A DNA stretch of 47,185 nt, from the NCBI GenBank assembly GCA_945947045.1, contig CAMEXG010000001.1:1-47185 (forward strand), read 5' to 3'. This DNA comes from an uncultured Spirochaetales bacterium (lineage in GTDB: Bacteria > Spirochaetota > Spirochaetia > Sphaerochaetales > Sphaerochaetaceae). Below, one piece after another: positions 8,795 through 15,353 of this stretch. The translations under genes and the position numbers were made by a program. The notes below the pieces were generated by a model. It saw only the letters and a program-made list of their open reading frames with translations. It was not told the DNA's origin and ran no database searches. The first letter of the stretch is position 1. Each line of letters opens with the position of its first letter.

Positions 8795-8830
8795 ATAGTT
8801 TTCATCTAATATTTGCGATAGTGTTCATCT
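8795..8830. repeat. Two 13-bp direct repeats upstream of the proA -10 box
   Basis: ATAGTTTTCATCT (8795-8807) and ATAGTGTTCATCT (8818-8830) match at 12 of 13 positions and start 23 bases apart, about two helical turns. The proximal copy ends nine bases from the proA -10 box, in the position of an activator or repressor site. Confidence 0.5.
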
Positions 8831-8837
8831 TCATTTA

Positions 8838-8853
8838 TTGTGTTTATACACAA
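8838..8853. repeat. 16-bp perfect dyad (6-4-6)
   Basis: TTGTGT-TTAT-ACACAA is a perfect inverted repeat with 6-base arms and a 4-base centre. It lies seven bases beyond the direct repeats and is a plausible operator for a dimeric regulator. The regulator is not identified. Confidence 0.4.
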
Positions 8854-8945
8854 AAATGATTTAAAACAGATTACGACTAAGAGAACTTCGGGGAAATATG
8901 TAAGTTTTAATTTTTACAATAAATGAAATAATTAATTATTCTTTG

Positions 8946-8974
8946 TTGACAACCCAAGGGCTCGGTAATAGAGT
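8946..8974 (+). promoter_or_regulatory. Candidate promoter of the TauE/SafE permease
   Basis: A consensus TTGACA at 8946-8951 is followed after 17 bases by TAGAGT (8969-8974), a partial match to TATAAT. Transcription would start near 8981, inside or beside the palindrome at 8984-8998. Confidence 0.5.
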
Positions 8975-8983
8975 AATGATATA

Positions 8984-8998
8984 TTTAAATATTTTAAT
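8984..8998. promoter_or_regulatory. Variant of the ATTAAAT-N-ATTTAAT operator
   Basis: TTTAAAT-A-TTTTAAT matches the 15-bp palindrome at 12 of 14 non-central positions. It begins nine bases after the -10 box, the same offset as the site in the ABC transporter promoter. The region is very A/T-rich, so chance is a real alternative. Confidence 0.35.
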
Positions 8999-9029
8999 TA
9001 TTTACTTGTTTTCTCTTTAAGTAAATAAT
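8997..9029 (+). repeat. 11-bp perfect inverted repeat abutting the ribosome binding site
   Basis: ATTATTTACTT (8997-9007) and AAGTAAATAAT (9019-9029) are perfect complements with an 11-base spacer. The AGGAG ribosome binding site begins at the next base (9030). In RNA this would be a leader hairpin directly against the Shine-Dalgarno site. As DNA it could be an operator. Confidence 0.6.
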
Positions 9030-9040
9030 AGGAGACTGAT

Positions 9041-9826
9041 ATGTTGATGTTCGTCTTTTCTATCGTAGTGTTGGTAGCAACTATCGTAGGGTCAATAAGT
9101 GGTATCGGAGGAGGAGTCCTAATCAAGCCTGTAATGGACGCTTCTTTCCCTCTTACTACTTCCCAAATCAGCTTTTTAAGTGGAACCACAGTCCTCACAA
9201 TGACCATCGTATCGCTCCTAAGAAGCAGAAAGGACTTGAAGCTTGATTTAAGGACCCTCATGTTAGCCATAGGCGGAGCTGTGGGGGGAATAATAGGAAA
9301 ACAAATCTTCGATGTAGTAAAAAAAGCAGCCGGCAACGACGCCTTTGTAGGTCTTGTACAGAATATCATCATGGTGCTATTAACAGGTGCCGTCTTTGTT
9401 TATACTCTGAAAAAAGCAACTATCAAGACGAAGAACCTCAAGAACCCTGTATTCTCTTTGATCGTAGGTTTATTCTTAGGAGTATTATCTTCATTCTTAG
9501 GAATCGGAGGAGGACCAATCAACCTTATGGTTCTCTCTTATATTTTCTCCCTTGATACAAAGAATTCAGCTCTCGCTTCCTTGTTTATCATATTCTTCTC
9601 ACAGCTCTTCTCTCTTGTTTCTTCTGTTGTGACAAATACAATCCCGACCTTTGACTGGCCTATGTTATTGATGATGATGGCATGTGCAGTAATAGGAAGC
9701 ACACTGGGAAGAATGTTCTCCAAAAAGATGGACAACAAGGCTGTAGATAAACTCTTTATGGCTCTTATGGCTGTAATCATCGCCCTCTCAATCTATAACT
9801 GCATCAAATTTGGAATAAGTCTTTGA
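9041..9826 (+). CDS. TauE/SafE family anion permease
   Basis: Integral membrane protein of the TauE/SafE (DUF81) family, known for exporting sulfite, sulfoacetate and related organic anions. The 261 residues are mostly hydrophobic with about seven or eight membrane spans. The family's internal duplication shows in two glycine-rich loops, ISGIGGGVLIKP near residue 20 and SSFLGIGGGPINL near residue 155. The start is supported by AGGAG seven bases upstream. It is transcribed alone and ends in a terminator. The substrate cannot be read from sequence. The sulfatases in this window, and an operator-like site in its promoter, make release of sulfate-derived anions a candidate role. Confidence 0.85.
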   Translation: MLMFVFSIVVLVATIVGSISGIGGGVLIKPVMDASFPLTTSQISFLSGTTVLTMTIVSLLRSRKDLKLDLRTLMLAIGGAVGGIIGKQIFDVVKKAAGNDAFVGLVQNIIMVLLTGAVFVYTLKKATIKTKNLKNPVFSLIVGLFLGVLSSFLGIGGGPINLMVLSYIFSLDTKNSALASLFIIFFSQLFSLVSSVVTNTIPTFDWPMLLMMMACAVIGSTLGRMFSKKMDNKAVDKLFMALMAVIIALSIYNCIKFGISL

Positions 9827-9845
9827 CGTTTTTCATGTTTCCATG

Positions 9846-9875
9846 GCCCTGTACCGTTGCAGGGCTTTTTTATTT
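9846..9875 (+). terminator. Rho-independent terminator after the TauE/SafE gene
   Basis: A perfect 6-bp GCCCTG / CAGGGC stem with an 8-base loop is followed by TTTTTTATTT. It starts about 20 bases after the stop codon. Confidence 0.85.
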
Positions 9876-9901
9876 CACAAAAATAACATTAGTGATAAAA
9901 T
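9874..9901 (+). promoter_or_regulatory. Candidate promoter of the ROK gene at 9911 (near-leaderless)
   Basis: TTCACA (9874-9879), a 16-base spacer and TAAAAT (9896-9901) precede the ATG at 9911 by nine bases. No Shine-Dalgarno sequence is present before the ATG. Confidence 0.35.
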
Positions 9902-9910
9902 AATATAGTT

Positions 9911-11032
9911 ATGGAAAATGCTTTTCAACTTCTTCATAGAAAAGAGAAAGATATGCTCCTTGATATTGTAAAGGAGAAGACGATATCACGAACAGAGCTA
10001 CAGAAAAAATCAGATTTAAAAGTTGCAAACTTCTACAATACAGTGGACGACCTTTTGAAATATAAGCTTATAAAAAAAGATGAAGTTATTGTTACAGGAA
10101 AAAAAGGAAGGCCATCAGAGATCCTTTCTTTGAATAAAAGATACTGCTATACTTTGTATATCCTCATTACTGGAGAAGGATATTATCTGGGAGTATGTGA
10201 TCTTGAAGGTAACATCAATGAAGGAGAGCGCAATAAGATTACAGATAATCTTCACCTTCCTCTATTTCTCAGTAATGTTGAAAAATACTTCAAAGAGAAA
10301 TCCTGCTCTTATAACATCCAATATGTTACACTTGTCACAGGAGTAAATCCCAAAAGAAAGGAAATTGCATTCTCTTCATTCTTCGGAGTAGATATTGAAG
10401 ATGAACTCTACAAAATTACATCTCTTCCCGTTTATTCAGACTCCATAGCCCGTGCTGCGGCTCTTGGCATTTATAATGAACGATATAGTCAAGAGCATGT
10501 ATCTCTCGCCTTCTTCAACCTCGGGACAGGTATTGGAGTCGGTCTAGTACATGCTATGATTCCTGAAGAGTTTTGGTATAAAAACAGAATAGCTATTGGA
10601 CACTGGGAAATGGATCCTAACGGAAGAAAATGCAGATGTGGCAAAAATGGTTGCTTGATAACTACTCTTGGCTGCAACGACATTATAAGAAATGCTTTGG
10701 AATACAAAGAAGAAGGCACACATTCTTCTCTCAATGAAGGAGCAGATGTCCTTGATCTAATAAATGCTGCAAATAGTGGAGACCCTTGTGCAACGAAAGC
10801 TCTTGATGAGGCTGCAGTCTCCTTTGTAAAAGCAATGAGAATCATTTATAGCATTGTAAATTTTGATATAGCATCAATTGGTGGTCAACTTTGTCATGGC
10901 AACACTTACTTCTATACAAAAGTAAAAGAAGAGATAAAAGGTCTCCCTTTTACATTAGATATAGAAGAAAACTATATTCAAAAGACCAGTAAAGGTATCT
11001 GTTATAGACTTCTATTAGAGCTTCTATCTTAA
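9911..11032 (+). CDS. ROK family protein with N-terminal winged helix (transcriptional regulator)
   Basis: The ROK family joins sugar kinases with NagC/XylR-type repressors. Residues about 10-65 form a winged helix-turn-helix (MLLDIVKEKTISRTELQKKSDLKVANFYNTVDDLLKYKLIKK), so this is a regulator architecture. The C-terminal ROK domain has FFNLGTGIGVG, IGHWEMDPNGRKC and the zinc-binding CRCGKNGC motif. It is divergent from the two other ROK proteins in the window and lacks their PTITT recognition-helix sequence, so it probably reads a different site. The start is uncertain: the ATG at 9911 has no ribosome binding site, and Met15 is an alternative. It is followed eight bases later by an aldose epimerase-like gene, so a sugar ligand is likely. 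Confidence 0.85.
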   Translation: MENAFQLLHRKEKDMLLDIVKEKTISRTELQKKSDLKVANFYNTVDDLLKYKLIKKDEVIVTGKKGRPSEILSLNKRYCYTLYILITGEGYYLGVCDLEGNINEGERNKITDNLHLPLFLSNVEKYFKEKSCSYNIQYVTLVTGVNPKRKEIAFSSFFGVDIEDELYKITSLPVYSDSIARAAALGIYNERYSQEHVSLAFFNLGTGIGVGLVHAMIPEEFWYKNRIAIGHWEMDPNGRKCRCGKNGCLITTLGCNDIIRNALEYKEEGTHSSLNEGADVLDLINAANSGDPCATKALDEAAVSFVKAMRIIYSIVNFDIASIGGQLCHGNTYFYTKVKEEIKGLPFTLDIEENYIQKTSKGICYRLLLELLS

Positions 11033-11040
11033 GAAAAACT

Positions 11041-11796
11041 ATGAAACACGTAATCGAAAACCAATTTTTAATTGCTACCATTGATTGCAAAGGAGCACAG
11101 CTTCTCTCTTTAAAATCTAAAGAAAATGGCAAAGAATATATATGGACAGGAGATGAAAGCATTTGGAAGTGGCACGCTCCTGTTTTATTTCCACAGTGCG
11201 GAAACTTTCCAAACGGTTATTTCTACAATGGGAATAATTACAAGCTTCCTATGCATGGTTTCCTTAGAGATGTAGAACATACTTATCAGAGAGATGGAGT
11301 CTATATTTTTACTTCAGAGAAAAGGGAAGATTATCCTTTCTCTTTTAAAGCCCAAACAACCTTTACACTTAATAAACATACACTTACTCATTCAATTACT
11401 ATCACAAATCCATCTTCCTATCCTATGCCCATGTCTCTTGGTTTTCATACAGGGTACTTAATTAAGTCTCCGCTTCTTATATTTGAGAATACTGAAGAAG
11501 AAGTAGGTGGAAGGAAGTTTAAGTGCAATGACGCGACTCTCTCAGAAACTAAGTTATATACAAAGATCAAGTCCAGACGAATCAATGTGGAAGGAGAAGA
11601 GGGAAAAAGAATGGCTGTCTCTTTCTCCGACTGCACTACCCTTGTTATTTGGAGTCCAAAGGGTGAAAGTCGAAATCTAGTATGCATCGAACCCCGCATA
11701 GATACTATTCCTTCTGGTACAAAAGAACCCTTTGCTATTATGTTAAAAGGAAATGAGAGTATTACTCTCTCTGAAAGCATTGAAATAATAGAATAA
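11041..11796 (+). CDS. Aldose 1-epimerase (LacX-like mutarotase) family protein
   Basis: Galactose mutarotase fold; family members interconvert alpha and beta anomers of aldoses or hexose-6-phosphates in the cytoplasm. The motif MHGFLRD places a catalytic-type His at residue 72, LGFHTGY a second His near 138, and the late CIEPRID supplies the conserved Glu. The 251 residues and the WHAPVLFPQCGNF segment resemble the LacX-like branch. There is no signal peptide. It begins eight bases after the ROK gene stop with a poor ribosome binding site and shares its transcript. A bidirectional hairpin follows. Confidence 0.85.
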   Translation: MKHVIENQFLIATIDCKGAQLLSLKSKENGKEYIWTGDESIWKWHAPVLFPQCGNFPNGYFYNGNNYKLPMHGFLRDVEHTYQRDGVYIFTSEKREDYPFSFKAQTTFTLNKHTLTHSITITNPSSYPMPMSLGFHTGYLIKSPLLIFENTEEEVGGRKFKCNDATLSETKLYTKIKSRRINVEGEEGKRMAVSFSDCTTLVIWSPKGESRNLVCIEPRIDTIPSGTKEPFAIMLKGNESITLSESIEIIE

Positions 11797-11819
11797 AGCT
11801 ACAATTTTTATCTGAAAAT

Positions 11820-11839
11820 GGGCTGCAGTCACGCAGCCC
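11820..11839. terminator. Bidirectional hairpin between convergent genes
   Basis: A perfect 7-bp GGGCTGC / GCAGCCC stem has a 6-base loop. On the minus strand it is followed by ATTTT, which suits the larA-like operon. On the plus strand the downstream T-run is weak. It separates two convergent operons. Confidence 0.65.
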
Positions 11840-11859
11840 AAGGTTTCACATTTGTTTTA

Positions 11860-13353
11860 TCAGTGCATCAAAGTAAAGTCACCTGCGTGGCCGTTTGTAC
11901 CATCATAGACTTCGCCTTTCATTGAGAGGTGTACTGCACCTGTCTTGAATGTCAGAGGAAGAGCAAGGATGTTAGGGTTCTCAGGAAGATACTTTCTCAT
12001 TGCATCTGAGAGTGCTTCCTCGAATGTAGCCCTGGTCTTTAGACCCATGCCTCTTGCGATTCCCGGTTCCCTTGCGCCAACGATGTAGATGGCGGAAGTA
12101 TTCATCTCAGCAATATGGCCGCAGCTCATCATAGAGAAGCCGTGGAACGGATGGAATGCGTTGCAGAAGCGATACTTTCTGATGTACTCCTCGTTTGTTG
12201 CGAAGTACTCGCCGTATCTGTTCATATCAGGGAGAACGTTGTTGTAGTCATGCTGGAACATATTGTAGAGCTCCCTGAGGTATGGCCATCTCTCGTCATG
12301 GAAGTAGCCGTCGCAGATTGTGGATACGATGAATACACATCGGTCCGACATAACTCTCTTGTGTCTGATTACCTGAGCAGACAAGGCCTGCATCATCTGG
12401 ATCGGGTTTGTCCCCATTCCGTTTCCATAGTGGAAGTTTGTAGGCATGCCGAATACAATGCAGTCATACTTCTTCTCTGCAAACGGTACATATGTACGCT
12501 TGTCGGCGCATGCCCAAGAGACTGGCTGCATCTCCTTAGCGTATCCTGAGAAGATCGCTATCTGGCGTGAGGACGAGTCAAGGACTGCGTCTACGCAGAA
12601 GAACTTTTTCCCCATCTTCTCTTCCATGTACATACCCTGCTCGTCGAACTTGTTTCTCATTGTGCTTGTCCCGGAAACAGGTGTGAAGTCCTTTCTATGC
12701 ATTACGGATGGAACATGGTGGGCTGCGATGCTCCTCCAGTGTGTGATGCCGCAGGAACAGTGCTTATATCCACCGCTGTATCCGCCGTATGGGTTACCAG
12801 ATGTGTGACCGATCATGATGGCTACATCGGAGTCATAGACATACTTGTTCATGATCACGTGGTCGCCGCCCTCTGTATATCCAAGGTCCACCAGGTGCTC
12901 ATAGTCTTCACTGTCGTGGCTTGTGAGGAGACCGTATGGATAGAACTCGTTGAAGAGCTCCTCTCCAAGAATCTGCTTCATCTCCTTCTCCGTTGCACGT
13001 GGATGGAGTCCATTTGAGATGATTAGGAGAATGTCCTTCTTCTCTACTCCTACACTATATAGTTCGTCCAGGATACAGCGCATCGCAACCTTTCTGTGGC
13101 TCGTCTTCTGGCATCCACCCTTTACGATGTCAGGGATGATGATGGTGACCTTGCTTCCCTTATGGGCAAGCTCAGTGATAGTAGGCATTCCGATTGGATT
13201 CCTGATGGAGTCCATAGTAGCCTTATACAGGGAGTCCCAGTCCTGAGGAAGTGGTTCCGGATCCTTCACTGTCTCTCCTGGGATAAATACGTCTGTGTAA
13301 TCTGGGAGCTCGGCAGCCATTGTGCCTTCGCCATACTCAAAATTCAACTTCAT
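11860..13353 (-). CDS. larA: LarA-family nickel-pincer racemase/epimerase homologue
   Basis: LarA-family enzymes use a nickel-pincer nucleotide cofactor to racemise or epimerise 2-hydroxy acids by hydride transfer. Visible equivalents of the active site are His117 (GLHPRATEKE), His183 (IGHTSGNPYGGYSGGYK), the cofactor-linking Lys197 at the end of that motif, and His212/His213 (AAHH). At 497 residues it is longer than lactate racemase (about 425), so it is probably a LarA homologue with a different substrate. No larB, larC or larE cofactor gene is in the window. It is the last gene of the fba operon, with an ATGA overlap with tpiA, which argues for a sugar-derived acid. Its bases look more G+C-rich (about 47% in sampled lines) than the genes around it. 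Confidence 0.85.
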   Translation of the reverse strand: MKLNFEYGEGTMAAELPDYTDVFIPGETVKDPEPLPQDWDSLYKATMDSIRNPIGMPTITELAHKGSKVTIIIPDIVKGGCQKTSHRKVAMRCILDELYSVGVEKKDILLIISNGLHPRATEKEMKQILGEELFNEFYPYGLLTSHDSEDYEHLVDLGYTEGGDHVIMNKYVYDSDVAIMIGHTSGNPYGGYSGGYKHCSCGITHWRSIAAHHVPSVMHRKDFTPVSGTSTMRNKFDEQGMYMEEKMGKKFFCVDAVLDSSSRQIAIFSGYAKEMQPVSWACADKRTYVPFAEKKYDCIVFGMPTNFHYGNGMGTNPIQMMQALSAQVIRHKRVMSDRCVFIVSTICDGYFHDERWPYLRELYNMFQHDYNNVLPDMNRYGEYFATNEEYIRKYRFCNAFHPFHGFSMMSCGHIAEMNTSAIYIVGAREPGIARGMGLKTRATFEEALSDAMRKYLPENPNILALPLTFKTGAVHLSMKGEVYDGTNGHAGDFTLMH

Positions 13354-14186
13354 TTGTTTTCTCCTAGATATGTCTTGATGATTTCGATGTATTCGTCTGG
13401 ATAGAATCCGATTTCACCCTTAAAACGAGTAAGAGCAATTAGACCTCCATCAATTTCATCGATTGAAGCAAGCATTTCTGCATTGTCAGTCTTTAAACCG
13501 CCACCGTAAACTACAGCCAGACCGTCAGTCTCTTTCTTTACAAGCTTTGCAACCTTTGTGATGTAAGGCTTATCTGCAGGAGTCTTACCAGGGCCAATGG
13601 ACCAAACAGGTTCATATGCAATAGCTACTCTCTCTTTATCTGCACCCTCGAGTCCGATAGAGAGCTGTTCTTTTAGAACTTCATCCCAGTTATCCAGCTC
13701 TGTATCCTTTTCTCCGATACAATACAAAACTTTAAGACCAGCATTTTGTGCAGCAAGAATCTCTTTATTGAGAATTCTATTGACAGCCTTTGTATCGACG
13801 ACACCAGCTTCAGCCAGGATCGCAGCAAGCTTATTTCTCTCTTCGCAATGACCGATAAGGGCATATGAGCAGCCGAAAGAAACAGCAGCATTTCCTGTAA
13901 GGGAAGTAGTGAATGCACCAAATGGTCCACCTACCTTTGTGTCTCCCCAGAAAAGTCCCTGTGTTCCTACTTCAATCGGGCTGTCTTCTGTCTTGGCAGA
14001 GCAGGCAGGAATAAGGTGTGCTTCAGGGAAGAACATTGCAAACTCAGTATCTTTGAAAGCCTTAAGCTGCTCCTGTGTATTCTTGACGATGAATGAACCC
14101 CATTCTTTCGGATCAGATATGGAGTTTACTCCTCCCTTCTCTCTTGGAATATCAAATCTTTTAAGGTTTAAGTAAATGTGCTTCAT
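13350..14186 (-). CDS. tpiA: Divergent triose-phosphate isomerase
   Basis: TIM-barrel enzyme interconverting dihydroxyacetone phosphate and glyceraldehyde 3-phosphate. Catalytic residues are present: Lys9 (in NLKRF, where most enzymes have NWKMN), His113 (ALIGHCEER) and Glu192 (AYEPVWSIGPG). YGGGLKTDNA replaces the usual phosphate-binding GGSV. At 278 residues it is about 25 longer than usual, with an insertion after Lys9 (DIPREKGGVNSISDPKEW). The departures suggest either a lineage-specific TpiA or a paralogue for a related ketose or aldose phosphate. It lies between the phosphofructokinase gene (9-base gap) and larA (4-base overlap). Confidence 0.85.
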   Translation of the reverse strand: MKHIYLNLKRFDIPREKGGVNSISDPKEWGSFIVKNTQEQLKAFKDTEFAMFFPEAHLIPACSAKTEDSPIEVGTQGLFWGDTKVGGPFGAFTTSLTGNAAVSFGCSYALIGHCEERNKLAAILAEAGVVDTKAVNRILNKEILAAQNAGLKVLYCIGEKDTELDNWDEVLKEQLSIGLEGADKERVAIAYEPVWSIGPGKTPADKPYITKVAKLVKKETDGLAVVYGGGLKTDNAEMLASIDEIDGGLIALTRFKGEIGFYPDEYIEIIKTYLGENK

Positions 14187-14195
14187 ACACTCTCC

Positions 14196-15353
14196 TTATC
14201 TAAAGATTGCAAAATCTGGATGACTACCCATAAGTGGATCACAATAAGCGAAGAATTCATCGGAAATCTTATTTGTACCTTCAATCCACTGGAGAGGGAA
14301 CTTCTTTTCCACGTTTGCTACATCACATAGAGGCACAAGATCAAGAGAGAACTTGAAGCCGTCGGTTCTATCAGCGACAATAGATACCATGCTTCCTGTC
14401 TTTCCTGCGGCGGCAGCTTCAACAGCCTTCTTTCCGACTGCATATGCTTCTTCTCTGTCTACGTCTGACTGGTATGCGATTGAAGTTCTACCTACCAATC
14501 CAGGCTTCTCACTTCTGGACTTAAGACCAATTTTGTCCATAATCTGACGTGAGATGAACTCGCCTACGCCTCCTGCGACCTTGTGACCGAAGCCGTCTAC
14601 AATTCCGGTGTCTGCAAGAGGATTTCCATCCAAGCCACAGAGACCTTCACTTACTGTAACAAGGCATCCTCTTCCCTTGGCATATGCCTTCTCGATATCA
14701 GAAAGCATAACATTTACATCCACAAGTTTCTCAGGAAGGTATGTCAAGACTTCACAATTTGTAACCCTTGCGGCCAAAGCAGAAGCAGCTGTAACCCAAC
14801 CTGCGTTTCTTCCCATAAGTTCCAGAACTACTACATGGATAGGAAGACCGTTTGCATCAAGGGCAAGCTCAGATGCGTTGATAGCGGCATAACGAGCTGC
14901 GGATCCAAAGCCTGGACAGTTATCTGTAAAAGCAAGGTCGTTGTCCATAGTCTTTGGTATTCCGATCACCTGAAGATCCAAGCCTTCTTTTTCTGCAAGG
15001 ATAGAAATCTTATTACAAGTATCCATACTATCGTTGCCACCGTTGTAGAAGAAAACACCGATGTCATTCTTCTTCATACACTCGATTACAGCGGGATAAT
15101 CCTTATCACTGAGCTTTCTTCTGCAGCTGCCGATGGCAGTTGCAGGAGTATGAGAAAGCTTACCTACAGTAGAAGACGGAATATTTGTCAAATCCAAAAG
15201 GTCATTCTTTAAGATTCCTTCGGCACCGAACTTAGCACCTAAAATCTTATTAAAGCCCCCGTTGATTCTAGCTGTTTCGATGACACCCTGAAGAGATGTA
15301 TTGATTACAGCTGTGGGACCGCCACCATGGGCGACAAGTATATTCTTTCCCAT
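14196..15353 (-). CDS. pfp: PPi-type 6-phosphofructokinase
   Basis: Phosphofructokinase superfamily enzyme that phosphorylates fructose 6-phosphate at C1. Two positions point to pyrophosphate rather than ATP as donor: Asp108 in NGGNDSMDT where ATP enzymes have Gly, and Lys134 in GIPKTMDND where ATP enzymes have Gly in PGTIDND. Other family blocks are HGGGPTAVIN at the N-terminus, CPGFGSAARYA, and LELMGRNAGW. At 385 residues it is in the non-allosteric range. Its start codon overlaps the fba stop by one base (TAATG), so the two are coupled. A PPi enzyme makes this glycolytic step reversible. Confidence 0.92.
   Translation of the reverse strand: MGKNILVAHGGGPTAVINTSLQGVIETARINGGFNKILGAKFGAEGILKNDLLDLTNIPSSTVGKLSHTPATAIGSCRRKLSDKDYPAVIECMKKNDIGVFFYNGGNDSMDTCNKISILAEKEGLDLQVIGIPKTMDNDLAFTDNCPGFGSAARYAAINASELALDANGLPIHVVVLELMGRNAGWVTAASALAARVTNCEVLTYLPEKLVDVNVMLSDIEKAYAKGRGCLVTVSEGLCGLDGNPLADTGIVDGFGHKVAGGVGEFISRQIMDKIGLKSRSEKPGLVGRTSIAYQSDVDREEAYAVGKKAVEAAAAGKTGSMVSIVADRTDGFKFSLDLVPLCDVANVEKKFPLQWIEGTNKISDEFFAYCDPLMGSHPDFAIFR

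Larger units (their letters stand above)
8715..9040. other. 326-base divergent regulatory region between proA and the TauE/SafE gene
   Basis: No gene is visible. In order it holds the proA leader and its -10 box, a pair of 13-bp direct repeats, a 16-bp perfect dyad, an A/T-rich stretch, a TTGACA promoter facing the permease gene, a palindrome resembling the ROK-type operator found elsewhere in the window, and a long inverted repeat ending at the permease ribosome binding site. The sites are listed separately. Confidence 0.7.

Noticed and set aside
11860..13353. Horizontal transfer of the larA-like gene because of its higher G+C
   Set aside because: The difference is mild and sampled by eye, and other probably well-expressed genes here are also richer in G+C. 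Codon bias is an adequate explanation.
14583..15212. 209-residue plus-strand frame opposite the phosphofructokinase gene
   Set aside because: Cys/Ser-rich translation without motifs, fully antisense to a well-conserved gene.
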